Shown: piece by piece, positions 17,327-26,696 of the stretch
Layout: each line of letters opens with the position of its first letter
Numbering within the stretch: position 1 is the first letter of the stretch
DNA from: Thioalkalivibrio sp. ALJ21
GTDB lineage: Bacteria > Pseudomonadota > Gammaproteobacteria > Ectothiorhodospirales > Ectothiorhodospiraceae
Direction: 5' to 3'
Assembly (NCBI RefSeq): GCF_000378605.1
Contig: NZ_KB905156.1
Span: 124,001-188,000, forward strand
Length of the DNA stretch: 64,000 nucleotides
The notes under the pieces: model-generated
Databases searched by the model: none
What the model was told of the DNA's origin: nothing
Seen by the model: the letters and a program-made list of their open reading frames with translations, nothing else
Made by a program: the position numbers and the translations under genes

Positions 17327-19219
17327 CTAGCGGCCTCGCAGAAACAAGCGATCCAGCGCCTGGTGATCGAGCTCCACCCAGGTCGGGCGGCCATGATTGC
17401 ATTGCCCGGAGCGTTCGGTCGCCTCCATGTCGCGCAGCAACTGGTTCATCTCCGGGAGCGTCAGACGGCGCCCGGCGCGCACCGAACCGTGGCAGGCCAT
17501 GGTGCCGAGTACCGCATTCATCTCGCCCTCGGCGCGGTGGCTGTAGCCGACGGCCGCGAGGTCCGCGAGCACATCACGCACCAGCTGGGCCGTGTCACGC
17601 CCGCGCAGCAGCGCCGGGGCCGCGCGCAAGGCCAGCGTCTCGGGCCCCGCGCGATCCAGCTCGAACCCCAGGGCGCCCAGCACACCGGCATGCTCCTCGG
17701 CCAGCGCGGCCTCGGCAGGCGTCACGTCCAGTGTTTCCGGCACCAGCAAAGGCTGTGAGGTAATGCCCTGCGAGCCCCATTCGCACTTGAGGCGCTCGTA
17801 GGTAATGCGCTCGTGCGCCGCATGCATGTCGACCACGATCAGGCCGCTTGCATTCTCCGCCAGGATGAAGGTCTCCGCGACCTGCCCCAGCGCGAAACCC
17901 AGCGGTGGCATACCTTCCGCACCATCGCTTTCACTCGCACCGCCCGCCGCCTCGAACGACCGGGGTGCGGGCTCGGCGACCGCGGCTGGCCCGCGGAACT
18001 CGGCCCAGGCCGCCGCATAATCCGATGATGTGCCAGAGGCATACTCGCGGCGATCACCCGACCCGGCTGCAGGCGACCGGGCTTCGGCCCGGTACTCGGG
18101 CACCCCCAGCCCGCTCAGGGCGCGCTCGCGCGGGAACGCCGGAATCGCTCGCTCCTGCGGCGCCGGAGCGGACCCGGTATCGGCTGGCAAATACCCGGGC
18201 ATCCCGCCATCCCCGGGACGCACATCGGCCAGCGCCTTGTGCAGGGCATGAAAGATGAAGTCGTGCACCATCCGCGACTCGCGGAAGCGCACCTCCTGCT
18301 TGGTGGGATGGGCGTTCACGTCCACCTGCACCGGGTCCAGTTCAAGCTCCAGCACGAACATCGGGTGACGCCCGTGGTAGAGCACGTCCTGATAGGCCTT
18401 GCGCACGGCCGCCGCCAGCACGCGGTCGCGAATCGCGCGGCCATTAACGAAGAAAAACTGCTGATCAGGCTGTGCCCGCGACTGGGTCGGGGCGCCTAGC
18501 CAACCCGAAAGCTTGAGGCCGGCACGCTGCTCGTCCACCGGCGTCGCCGCGTCCATAAAGGCCTCGCCCAGCAGGGCGCGCACGCGCTGTGCGGGGTCCG
18601 CTGCGGCGGGCAGGTCCAGCACCACACGATCGTTGTGGCGCAGGGTGAAGGCCACCTCCGGGCAGGCTGCCGCCTGGGTGCGGATGACGGTCTCGCAGTG
18701 GTTGAACTCGGTGCGCTCGGTGCGCACAAACTTGCGCCTTGCAGGGACATTGAAGAACAGGTCCCGCACCTCGACCGTCGTACCCACCGGGTGCGCGGCC
18801 GGGGCCGCCTCGCGAAAGACATCCGAGCCATCCCCGGTCAGGCGCCAGCCATTGCGCTCGCCCTCCACCGCCGAGGTCATGGATAGGCGCGAGACGGATG
18901 CGATCGAAGGGAGTGCCTCGCCGCGAAAACCCAGGGTGTGCAGGGCCTCCAGGTCCTCCATCGAGCGGATCTTGCTGGTCGCGTGGCGTGACAGTGCCAG
19001 CGGGAGCTCGTCGCGATGGATGCCGCAACCATTGTCGCTGATCTGGATCAGACGGATGCCGCCCTGCTCCAGACGGATCTCGATGCGGGTCGAACCCGCG
19101 TCCAGGGCATTCTCCACCAGCTCCTTGACCACCGAGGCCGGGCGCTCGACCACCTCGCCCGCCGCGATCTGGTTGATCAGTTGCTCGGAGAGTTTCTCGA
19201 TGGACACACGCGAATCCAT
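17327..19219 (-). CDS. mutL: DNA mismatch repair protein MutL
   Basis: About 630 residues. The GHKL ATPase domain has ELVENALDAG, DNGCGI, GFRGEALPSIASVS and the GTTVEVRDLFFNVPARRKF loop, all in the first 160 residues. A variable Pro/Ala-rich linker (about 340-440) leads to the dimerisation domain (GFALGQVAETFILAENASGL onwards), ending GRPTWVELDHQALDRLFLRGR. It couples MutS recognition to strand cleavage. The start at 19219 (MDSRVSIEKLSEQLINQ) fits the family; in-frame codons up to 19267 would add 16 unconserved residues. The DQHAAHER-type endonuclease motif is not intact (VDMHAAHERITYE), typical of species with MutH. Confidence 0.96.
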   Translation of the reverse strand: MDSRVSIEKLSEQLINQIAAGEVVERPASVVKELVENALDAGSTRIEIRLEQGGIRLIQISDNGCGIHRDELPLALSRHATSKIRSMEDLEALHTLGFRGEALPSIASVSRLSMTSAVEGERNGWRLTGDGSDVFREAAPAAHPVGTTVEVRDLFFNVPARRKFVRTERTEFNHCETVIRTQAAACPEVAFTLRHNDRVVLDLPAAADPAQRVRALLGEAFMDAATPVDEQRAGLKLSGWLGAPTQSRAQPDQQFFFVNGRAIRDRVLAAAVRKAYQDVLYHGRHPMFVLELELDPVQVDVNAHPTKQEVRFRESRMVHDFIFHALHKALADVRPGDGGMPGYLPADTGSAPAPQERAIPAFPRERALSGLGVPEYRAEARSPAAGSGDRREYASGTSSDYAAAWAEFRGPAAVAEPAPRSFEAAGGASESDGAEGMPPLGFALGQVAETFILAENASGLIVVDMHAAHERITYERLKCEWGSQGITSQPLLVPETLDVTPAEAALAEEHAGVLGALGFELDRAGPETLALRAAPALLRGRDTAQLVRDVLADLAAVGYSHRAEGEMNAVLGTMACHGSVRAGRRLTLPEMNQLLRDMEATERSGQCNHGRPTWVELDHQALDRLFLRGR

Positions 19220-19360
19220 GGGCCGGAATGGGTCCACAAGCCTAGGGAAACGCAGCTCGATTTGCACGCGCCGGTGGGCGCCCCTGCACAGACCGCAGTG
19301 GGTACAAAGTCCGAATCCGTGACGGGCACCCGTTCCGGGACGGGCAGGCGGCGATGGGCG

Positions 19361-20728
19361 TCAGGAATCGCGCGGGATGCGCAGGACCTGGCCGGCGTAG
19401 ATGCGATCGTCGCTGACGTTATTCGCCGAGCGCAGATCGGCCAGCGACAAGCTGTAACGATCGGCGATCCCCGAAAGCGTCTCGCCGGGACGAATAATGT
19501 GCTGGTCCGGCTGGCCATCGGCGATCAGCGTGCCCGGGCGGGCATGCGTCGAGAAATAGGAGCGCAGCCCGGTCAGCAGCGCATCCGCCAGCGAATTCTG
19601 GAAGTCGCTGCTGCGCAGCTTGCGCTCCTCGGACGGGTTGGAGATGAACGCGGCCTCGACCAGGATGGACGGGACATCGGGGGAGCGCAGCACCGCGAAG
19701 TTGGCCCGCTCGACCTCCGGCTTGCGCACCTTGCCCACCCGGTGCAATTCGGAAATCATGCGCTCGGCCAGGGTGTTGCTCGCCTCGAGGCTGCCGCTCT
19801 GGGCGAGATCCAGCAGCACGTTGGTCAGGGAGTCATCCTTGCCGTTGATCGGCACTCCGCCCAACCGCAGGTCGGCCTGGTTCTCGCGCTGCGCCAGAAA
19901 ACGGGCGGCCTCGCTGGAGGCCCCACGTTCGGAGAGCATGTAGACCGAGGAGCCCTGCACATTGCGGTTGGCGATCGCGTCGGCGTGAATCGACACAAAG
20001 ACGTCAGCATCCGCCTCGCGGGCACGCTCGATGCGCTCGCGCAGGGGCAGGAAGTAATCGCCGGTGCGGATCATCACCGCCTTCATGCCGCGCTCGTTGT
20101 CGACGCGCTCGGCCAGCCGCTTGGAGATCTGCAGGACCACGTCCTTCTCGCGGGTCCCGGCGGGGCCGATCGCGCCCGGGTCATGCCCGCCATGACCAGC
20201 GTCGATGGCAACCACCACATCACGCAGATCCTCCTGCGAGCGGCCACGGCGGGGTTCGCCGTTGTCGCGGGATTCCTCCCGGGCCGACTGCGTGGGGGCC
20301 CCCTCGCGGCTGGTCAGATCGAGCACCAGACGATGTGGGGAATCCTGGGCCGGCATCAGCTTGAAGCTGCGCGGCTCGATTGGCTTGCGCAGGTCGAACA
20401 CCACGCGCAGATCACCGCCGTCGCGCGGGGCGTGACGGATCGACTCCACGACCGAACGCGGATTGGAACTGAGCTTCAGCTCGTCCACCGCGCGGGCGTT
20501 CTTGATATCCACCACCAGGCGATCGGGCGACTCGAGCTTGAACATCGAGTATTCGGCATCGCCATCCATGTCGAAGACCAGGCGCGTGGTGTCACCATCC
20601 ACGGACATGCGCACCCGCTCGACACCCGTGCGCGCCAACGCAGGCAGCGGCAGCCCGACCAGCCCCAGGGCAGTCAGAGCGCGCAGCACCTGGCGGCGGC
20701 GCATATCCGGAATCGTGCTTTGGCCCAC
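19361..20728 (-). CDS. amiC: N-acetylmuramoyl-L-alanine amidase with AMIN and LysM domains
   Basis: 455 residues. The N-terminus MRRRQVLRALTALG (from residue 9) resembles a twin-arginine signal, as in E. coli AmiC. The AMIN domain (about 38-130) targets septal peptidoglycan. Amidase_3 (about 170-390) has the zinc ligands in AIDAGHGGHDPGAIG, a second His in VSIHADAI and the catalytic Glu in LVEAAFISNPSEE. A C-terminal LysM (HIIRPGETLSGIADRYSL) follows. It splits daughter-cell walls. The GTG at 20728 is favoured by AAGGGA 7 nt upstream. Gene order is that of E. coli amiB, but AmiB lacks a Tat signal, so amiB is an alternative name. Confidence 0.9.
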   Translation of the reverse strand: MGQSTIPDMRRRQVLRALTALGLVGLPLPALARTGVERVRMSVDGDTTRLVFDMDGDAEYSMFKLESPDRLVVDIKNARAVDELKLSSNPRSVVESIRHAPRDGGDLRVVFDLRKPIEPRSFKLMPAQDSPHRLVLDLTSREGAPTQSAREESRDNGEPRRGRSQEDLRDVVVAIDAGHGGHDPGAIGPAGTREKDVVLQISKRLAERVDNERGMKAVMIRTGDYFLPLRERIERAREADADVFVSIHADAIANRNVQGSSVYMLSERGASSEAARFLAQRENQADLRLGGVPINGKDDSLTNVLLDLAQSGSLEASNTLAERMISELHRVGKVRKPEVERANFAVLRSPDVPSILVEAAFISNPSEERKLRSSDFQNSLADALLTGLRSYFSTHARPGTLIADGQPDQHIIRPGETLSGIADRYSLSLADLRSANNVSDDRIYAGQVLRIPRDS

Positions 20729-20915
20729 GGCGAATCCCTTTTAATTCAGGGGGTCTGACTCCATTGTGGACGCTTTTTCTGGAAAAGCAATAGCAAAATT
20801 CTTTCTTTATGAGCGAGATATCGAGGTTTTTGCGTGTGGCATTGCAACTAATCCTTCGCGCACCACGAACCGGAACCCCACTCGATATTGGGATTATTAT
20901 CGGTTTTTCATTGAG
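20729..20915. other. AT-rich 187-bp gap between tsaE and amiC
   Basis: This gap is clearly AT-rich compared with the flanking genes, the only such patch in the superoperon. On the minus strand TTGCTT-N16-CACAAT (about 20767-20795) could act as a promoter for amiC. GGGGGTCTGACTCC lies at 20749-20762; similar GGGTCAGACT-type words often border REP sequences associated with Y1 transposases, so the gap may be a decayed insertion. No convincing protein is encoded. Confidence 0.5.
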
Positions 20916-21383
20916 TTAATGAACCCGAAAGGCTTTGTCAACGAGCGCCCGGTAATCGGCAGCGGCCGGCCCGGACACATACAGCATGCGCCCGTCCGGC
21001 TCGTGCGCTTCCAGCCGCACCCGCAGATCCGCCTCCGGCAGCCAGCCGGCCCCGCGCTCCGGCCACTCCACCAGCCACAGCGCCTGCTCGCCAAAGGCCT
21101 CGCGCACCCCCAGATACTCCAGTTCTTCCGGGTCCGCCAGGCGATACAGGTCGAAGTGCAGCACGCTGCGCCCCTGGAGTTCGTAGGGCTCCACCAGCGT
21201 GTAGGTGGGGCTGCGCACGTTGCCCGCATGCCCCAGCGCGTGCAGGAGGCCGCGCGCCCAGGTCGTTTTGCCCGCGCCGAGATCCCCCTCCAGGTAGACG
21301 ATCCGCAGGCCTTCCATTCCTGCAAGCACTGCACCGGCCCGCTCCGTGGCCGCGGCGTCCGGCAGCCGGATCCCTGTGTTCAC
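20916..21383 (-). CDS. tsaE: tRNA threonylcarbamoyladenosine biosynthesis ATPase TsaE
   Basis: 155 residues. The P-loop GDLGAGKTTWARGLL is followed by the family block VRSPTYTLVEPYE, FDLYRLADPEELEYLG and LVEWPERG. It is the ATPase partner of TsaD-TsaB in forming t6A37 on tRNAs. It starts with GTG at 21383, overlapping the nnr stop by 4 nt (GTGA), so the pair is translationally coupled. amiC follows after the AT-rich gap. Confidence 0.95.
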   Translation of the reverse strand: MNTGIRLPDAAATERAGAVLAGMEGLRIVYLEGDLGAGKTTWARGLLHALGHAGNVRSPTYTLVEPYELQGRSVLHFDLYRLADPEELEYLGVREAFGEQALWLVEWPERGAGWLPEADLRVRLEAHEPDGRMLYVSGPAAADYRALVDKAFRVH

Positions 21384-22894
21384 GCCCCCTCCTCCCCGGC
21401 GGCAGCCGGCAGCGCATCCGCCAGTTCGCCCGCCAGCAGCCCGCGCCAGCTGCCCAGCCGCGCGCGCAGAACCTGGCCCGCGGCACAATGCCAGGCCGCC
21501 CCGATCTCGGCCGCGGCACGCGCCTCGAGCCCCTGCGCCCGAAGCGCGACGATAATCCCCGTGAGCACGTCCCCGCTCCCGGGGATCGCCATGCCGGCAT
21601 GGCCTCCGGTCACACAGGTCAGTGTTTCGCCACCAGCATCGGCGACCAGCGTCCCACCCCCCTTGAGCAGCGACACTCCGCCGAAGCGCTGCGCCAGCTC
21701 GAGCACGGCCCCTGGTCGATCGGCCTCGACCTCCGCCGTCGGGCGATTCAGCAGGCCACCGGCCTCTCCCGGATGCGGAGTCAGGATCCAGGAATCCATC
21801 TGACGGGGTGTCGCGGCCAGCAGGTTGAGGGCATCGGCATCCACCACCAAGGGCGCCCCGGCATCCGCGACTGCGTGCCACAGGCGGCGCCCCCACTCCT
21901 CCGTACCCAGACCCGGACCTGCCGCAATCACATCCACCTGGCGGGCCAGGCGTAACAGATCGGTCGGCTCGCGCACGGCCCGCACCATGATCTCGGGCCG
22001 GTCGGCATTGGCCCAGGCGGCATGGTCCTCGTGTGTGGCCAGTGTCACGCGGCCGGCCCCGGCGCGCAGGGCCGCCAGTGCCGTCAGGCGAGCCGCCCCG
22101 GAGAACCCCGGTGCACCCCCGACCACCAGCACATGTCCGGCGTCGCCCTTGTGCGCCCCCGGCCGACGGGCCGGCAGGCGATCCCGCCAGCCCTCGGGGC
22201 CCAGATGCCGGGCCCGCGGCATCACGCCCCGGGCAATCTGCTCGGGCAGATCCAGCCGCGCCACCTCGACGGTGCCCGCGTAGTCCACGCCCGCGCCGGT
22301 GTGCAGCCCCAGCTTGTCGGCAATCATGGTCACGGTATGCCGGGCGCGCACCGCGGGTCCCGGCACCGCGCCGGTATCGGCATTGACGCCCGAGGGGATG
22401 TCCGCGGACAGCACGGGCCGCCCGGAGGCATTCAGGCGCTCGACTACCTCGCCGTAGGCGTCATGCAACGGGCGCTCCAGCCCGATACCGAACAGACAGT
22501 CGACCCACAGCTCGGCATCCGCCGGGTCGAAGGCCTCGAGCGGCGCCATCGCACCCCCCTGTTCGATCCAGTGCCGATGCGCCTGGCGGCCGTCCGACTC
22601 CGGGCGCGCGCGCGACGGGCCACCGTGGAGCCGCACATCCAGGCCCGCCTGTGCCGCCAGTCGCGCCAGCACATAGCCGTCGCCCCCATTGTTGCCGGGG
22701 CCGCAGAGGATGCCGAGCCGACGCACATCGGGCCAGCGCGCCCTGACGGCCGCCAGCAGGGCCGCCCCGGCCCGCTCCATCAACTCGCCGGGCGCGATCT
22801 CCGGCAGGGCCATGCCGGCCGCATCCAGGGCCCGCATGCCCTCGCTGTCGTAAAGCGCGCTGGTCAGGGGGATCGCCCCGGGTCCATCATTCAC
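21380..22894 (-). CDS. nnr: Bifunctional NAD(P)H-hydrate epimerase / ADP-dependent dehydratase
   Basis: 504 residues joining two repair enzymes. The N-terminal epimerase domain (about 1-215) has LMERAGAAL, GPGNNGGDGYVLAR and LWVDCLFGIGL. The C-terminal kinase-like dehydratase (about 235-500) has GDAGHVLVVGGAPGFSGA, AAGPGLG, LTPHPGEAGGLL and the GSGDVLTGIIVAL anion hole. Together they restore NAD(P)H from its hydrates. A GTG start at 22894 is needed to include the conserved ALYDSEGMRALD segment. Only 19 bp separate it from divergent queG, as in E. coli yjeF/yjeS. Confidence 0.95.
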   Translation of the reverse strand: MNDGPGAIPLTSALYDSEGMRALDAAGMALPEIAPGELMERAGAALLAAVRARWPDVRRLGILCGPGNNGGDGYVLARLAAQAGLDVRLHGGPSRARPESDGRQAHRHWIEQGGAMAPLEAFDPADAELWVDCLFGIGLERPLHDAYGEVVERLNASGRPVLSADIPSGVNADTGAVPGPAVRARHTVTMIADKLGLHTGAGVDYAGTVEVARLDLPEQIARGVMPRARHLGPEGWRDRLPARRPGAHKGDAGHVLVVGGAPGFSGAARLTALAALRAGAGRVTLATHEDHAAWANADRPEIMVRAVREPTDLLRLARQVDVIAAGPGLGTEEWGRRLWHAVADAGAPLVVDADALNLLAATPRQMDSWILTPHPGEAGGLLNRPTAEVEADRPGAVLELAQRFGGVSLLKGGGTLVADAGGETLTCVTGGHAGMAIPGSGDVLTGIIVALRAQGLEARAAAEIGAAWHCAAGQVLRARLGSWRGLLAGELADALPAAAGEEGA

Positions 22895-22913
22895 CTTTCT
22901 TGCCCCGATCGTA

Positions 22914-24056
22914 ATGATTGCCGAAATCGTGCCTGAGCCTCTCGATCCACGCCAATGTGCCGCGCTGGCCGAACAGATTCGGGCCTGGGGCCGCGAGCTG
23001 GGCTTTCAGGCCCTGCGCATTGCGCCGGCCACGGTCCCGGATGCAGATCGCCAGCACCTGGATCGCTGGCTGCAGAAGGGCTCGCACGGCGAGATGGACT
23101 GGATGGCCGAACGCGCCGCACTGCGCCACGATCCCGCACAACTGATGCCGGGCGTACGGCGCGTGATCAGCGTGCGCATGGACTATTTCCCGCCGCGCAC
23201 CCGACGCCCGGCCATCCAGCTGGCCGAACGGGACCGCGCCTATGTCTCCCGCTACGCCCTCGGCCGCGACTACCACAAGCTGATCCGCAAGCGCCTGACC
23301 GAGTTGGGGCGGCGCATCGAGGCCGCGACAGGGCCGCACGGCTATCGCGCGTTCACCGACAGCGCGCCGATCCTGGAAAAGGCCCTGGCCGCCCGCTCCG
23401 GGCTCGGCTGGATCGGCAAGAACACCAACCTGCTCGCCCGCGAGAGCGGCTCCTGGTTCTTCCTTGGCGAGCTGTTTACGGACCTGCCACTCCCGGTGGA
23501 CGACCCGGTCGGCGAACACTGCGGGGCGTGTACCGCCTGTCTCGACATCTGCCCGACGCAGGCCTTTCGCGGACCCTACGACCTGGATGCCCGGCGCTGC
23601 ATCTCCTACCTGACTATCGAGCTGAAGGGATCGATCCCCGAAGAGCTGCGCCCGCTGATCGGCAACCGCATCTACGGCTGCGACGACTGCCAGCTGGTCT
23701 GCCCGTGGAACCGCTTTGCCGAAGTCTCCGCGGAGCCCGACTTCGTCGCCCGCCACGGGCTGGATGCCGCCAGCCTGGTGGAGCTGTTCGGCTGGGACGA
23801 GACTACCTTTCTGCAGCGCACCGAGGGCATGGCCATCCGCCGCATCGGCCACGAGCAGTGGCTGCGCAATCTGGCGGTCGCCCTGGGCAATGGCCCGCCC
23901 TCCGCGAAGGCCGAGGCGGCCCTTCGCGCCCGCGCCGAGCACCCCTCCCCCCTGGTACGCGAACACGTCGGCTGGGCACTCGAACGGTTGCACAGCCCCT
24001 CGCCATCGCCGGCCGTGAACCACCTCTCCCGTCTCACCCAGGCGCCCGGACAATAA
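22914..24056 (+). CDS. queG: Epoxyqueuosine reductase
   Basis: 380 residues. The N-terminal cobalamin-binding reductase domain includes GEMDWMAERAALRHDP and ALGRDYHKLIRKRL, with YRAFTDSAPILEKALAARSGLGWIGKNTNLL split over about 143-173. Two 4Fe-4S clusters follow, in CGACTACLDICPTQAF and CDDCQLVCPWNRF. A C-terminal HEAT-like helical part ends the protein. It performs the last step of queuosine synthesis in tRNA. Divergent from nnr; its promoter must lie in or beside the nnr 5' end. Confidence 0.96.
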   Translation: MIAEIVPEPLDPRQCAALAEQIRAWGRELGFQALRIAPATVPDADRQHLDRWLQKGSHGEMDWMAERAALRHDPAQLMPGVRRVISVRMDYFPPRTRRPAIQLAERDRAYVSRYALGRDYHKLIRKRLTELGRRIEAATGPHGYRAFTDSAPILEKALAARSGLGWIGKNTNLLARESGSWFFLGELFTDLPLPVDDPVGEHCGACTACLDICPTQAFRGPYDLDARRCISYLTIELKGSIPEELRPLIGNRIYGCDDCQLVCPWNRFAEVSAEPDFVARHGLDAASLVELFGWDETTFLQRTEGMAIRRIGHEQWLRNLAVALGNGPPSAKAEAALRARAEHPSPLVREHVGWALERLHSPSPSPAVNHLSRLTQAPGQ

Positions 24057-24156
24057 CCAGCGACCAACGCTTGCCAGCACCCGCGCGACAGGTGACACTC
24101 GGGAGCGGATCCACGTTGCGACCCCGGCACCCTACGAAAGGATTCATCCTGTCGCT

Positions 24157-26592
24157 ATGCCCGATCACCCGGACAGCACCCGCTTTCAGCGCCTGTTTGA
24201 ACAGGCACCGGAGGCACAGCTGGTGCTCAATCGAGCGGGCCATGTTGTCGCGGCAAACCAGGCCGCATCACGCCTGCTCGGCTACGCCCAGGACGAACTG
24301 ACCGGCGGCATCCACATCACCACGATCGACCTCGAGGCCACGCAAGCCGACGTCGACCGTGCGCACGGCCAGCCCGACGAGCGCCTGCCGGCCCGCTTTG
24401 AAACGCGCTACCGCCGCCGCGACGGGGCGGAATTCCCGGCCGAGATCAATATCAACGCCATTCATACCGGGGAGGATATCGAGGTCCTGGCCACGGTCCG
24501 CGACATCACCCGGCAACAGCAGTCCGAGCAGGCCCTGCACGAACTGGAAACCCAGCTCTCGGCCACGATCCGTCACGCACCGCTGATCCTGTTCGGGCTG
24601 GGGCCCGATGGCGTTTTCACCCTGTCCGAGGGGGCTGCCCTGCACAGCCTGGGACTGCAACCCGGCGAGGTCGTCGGACAGGACGCACGCCTGTTGTACG
24701 CCGACCATCCGGCCATTCTGTCCGCGATCGACCGCGCGCTCGGGGGAGAACAATTCCAAAGCGAGGTCAAGGTCGGCGACAGCCACTTCGCCATCTCCTG
24801 GATGCCGATGGAGGTTGCCCAGTCACTTCAGCCGGGCGTGCTCGGTGTCGCCTGGGACATCACATCGCTGCGCGCGGCCGAGGCCAGCACCGCCTCGGAA
24901 CGCGACCGGCTCCTGACCACGCTGCACTCCATCAGCGACGGCGTGCTGACCGCGGACACCACCGGGCGCCTGACCTATCTCAACCCGTCGGCGCGCGACC
25001 TGCTGGGCGTGGACGCCACGGCGGTCCAGGGCCAGCGCCTCGACGAGGTGCTGGAACTCGAGGACACGCATACCGGCCACCGGGTTATGAATCCGGTCAC
25101 GCAGTGCCTGGAAACGGGCATGACGCTGGAGTCGCCGGAGCGCGTGCTGCGCCGTCCGGACGGGGCCGCGCGCGTGGTCCGTCTGCTGGTCTCGCCTCTG
25201 CGGCGACCGGACCACCACAGCGAGGGGGTCGTGGTCGTGCTGCACGACCACACCGAGCTGTGGCGCATGACCCAGCAACTGAACCACCAGGCTACCCACG
25301 ACGAGCTCACCGGCCTGTGCAACCGCCGCGAGTTCGAACGCCGCCTGGACGAGGCCCTGCGCACCCTGGAGGAGGGCGACACGCCCCACGCGCTGTTCTA
25401 CATGGACCTGGACCAGTTCAAGATCATCAACGACACCTGTGGCCACCAGGCCGGGGATGCACTGCTGCGCGAACTGGCCGATCTGCTCCCCGCCCACATC
25501 CGCGACAGCGACACCTTGGCGCGGCTCGGGGGTGACGAGTTCGGCCTGCTGCTGACGCATTGCCCGGTGGAACGCGCGGAGGCCATCGGCAAGAAACTGC
25601 TGGCGACCGCGCAGGGTCTGCGCTTCTCCTGGGAGGACCGCCGCTTCGATGTCGGCATGAGCATCGGCCTGGTCCCGATCGAGGGCCCCGGCCAGAATCT
25701 TCCGGAGGTCCTCAGCCAGGCGGATTCCGCCTGTTACGTGGCCAAGGATCTCGGGCGCAACCGCCTCTATACCTGGAAGCCCTCCGACCAGATCCTGCGC
25801 CGGCGCCATGGCGAGATGGAATGGGTCGGCCGTCTGCGTGCGGCGCTGGAGGAGGCCCGGTTTGTCGCCTATGCCCAGCCAGTCAAGCCCCTGAACGGCG
25901 CCGATCTGCCACTGGACCATGTCGAGATCCTGCTGCGTCTGCACGGGGAAGACGGAACCCTGATCACTCCGGGTGCCTTCATCCCGGCCGCCGAGCGCTA
26001 CCACCTGATGCCCGAGATCGATCGCCATGTGGTCGAACTTGTGTTCCGCCAGCTGGCCGATCACCGGGACCGGAACCCGCATCATGCCCCAGTCGTGGTG
26101 TCGATCAATCTGTCCGGACAATCGCTGGCGCAGGACGGGATGCTCGAGTTCATCACCAGCCGCATGAGCCAGTTCCGCATTCAGGCGCAGCAGATCATCT
26201 TCGAGGTTACCGAGACCGCCGCGATCAGCCATCACGACCGCGCGCAGGGTCTGATCCGCGCGCTGCGCTACATGGGCTGCCGCTTCTCCCTGGACGACTT
26301 CGGGAGCGGGCTGTCCTCGTTCGGCTACCTGAAGAACCTGCCGGTCGATTTCCTCAAGGTGGACGGCAGCTTCGTGCGCGACATCGCGACCAACGCCGTC
26401 GATGCGGCGATGGTCACCGCGATCCACCGCGTCGGCCATGTACTCGGGCTGCGTACTATTGCCGAGTGCGTGGAATCCGAGGAGACCATGCACCACCTGC
26501 GCGAGATCGGGCTCGACTTTGTCCAGGGCTACCACCTGGCAAAGCCAATGCCGCTGACCGATTACCTCGCGGGTCTTGCCGGCCAGGCTTGA
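24157..26592 (+). CDS. PAS-GGDEF-EAL cyclic-di-GMP signalling protein
   Basis: 811 residues with no membrane segment, so cytoplasmic. Three PAS-like modules occupy about 1-125 (FEQAPEAQLVLNRAGHVVAANQ), 130-250 and 255-370. The GGDEF domain (about 375-540) has an intact GGDEF motif near residue 456, so a cyclase is possible. The EAL domain (about 560-805) has EIL in place of EAL near Glu590 but keeps DDFGSG, SINLSG and VDFLKVDGSFVRDI. Phosphodiesterase activity is therefore plausible. Signals for the PAS domains are unknown; no haem or flavin motif is obvious. It stands as a single gene between queG and fpr. Confidence 0.93.
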   Translation: MPDHPDSTRFQRLFEQAPEAQLVLNRAGHVVAANQAASRLLGYAQDELTGGIHITTIDLEATQADVDRAHGQPDERLPARFETRYRRRDGAEFPAEININAIHTGEDIEVLATVRDITRQQQSEQALHELETQLSATIRHAPLILFGLGPDGVFTLSEGAALHSLGLQPGEVVGQDARLLYADHPAILSAIDRALGGEQFQSEVKVGDSHFAISWMPMEVAQSLQPGVLGVAWDITSLRAAEASTASERDRLLTTLHSISDGVLTADTTGRLTYLNPSARDLLGVDATAVQGQRLDEVLELEDTHTGHRVMNPVTQCLETGMTLESPERVLRRPDGAARVVRLLVSPLRRPDHHSEGVVVVLHDHTELWRMTQQLNHQATHDELTGLCNRREFERRLDEALRTLEEGDTPHALFYMDLDQFKIINDTCGHQAGDALLRELADLLPAHIRDSDTLARLGGDEFGLLLTHCPVERAEAIGKKLLATAQGLRFSWEDRRFDVGMSIGLVPIEGPGQNLPEVLSQADSACYVAKDLGRNRLYTWKPSDQILRRRHGEMEWVGRLRAALEEARFVAYAQPVKPLNGADLPLDHVEILLRLHGEDGTLITPGAFIPAAERYHLMPEIDRHVVELVFRQLADHRDRNPHHAPVVVSINLSGQSLAQDGMLEFITSRMSQFRIQAQQIIFEVTETAAISHHDRAQGLIRALRYMGCRFSLDDFGSGLSSFGYLKNLPVDFLKVDGSFVRDIATNAVDAAMVTAIHRVGHVLGLRTIAECVESEETMHHLREIGLDFVQGYHLAKPMPLTDYLAGLAGQA

Positions 26593-26696
26593 ATCCCCGC
26601 CTGCTGCCTCAACCCTTTAGATAGCCAACGCTTTCGCCTTGCCAGCGGCAAGCTGTTAGCGTGCTGTCATTCTCAGTTGATCAACCGTGGGACCCC

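Noticed and set aside
19220-19267. N-terminal extension of MutL by 16 residues
   Set aside because: The added residues are not part of the family; MDSRVSIEKLSEQ matches the usual beginning.
20766-21803. 345-codon plus-strand frame starting in the AT-rich gap
   Set aside because: Only the first 55 or so codons lie in non-coding DNA; the rest is antisense to tsaE and nnr. The head is not a recognisable protein.
24823-26535. 570-codon frame antisense to the GGDEF/EAL gene
   Set aside because: Antisense shadow of a gene with intact conserved domains.
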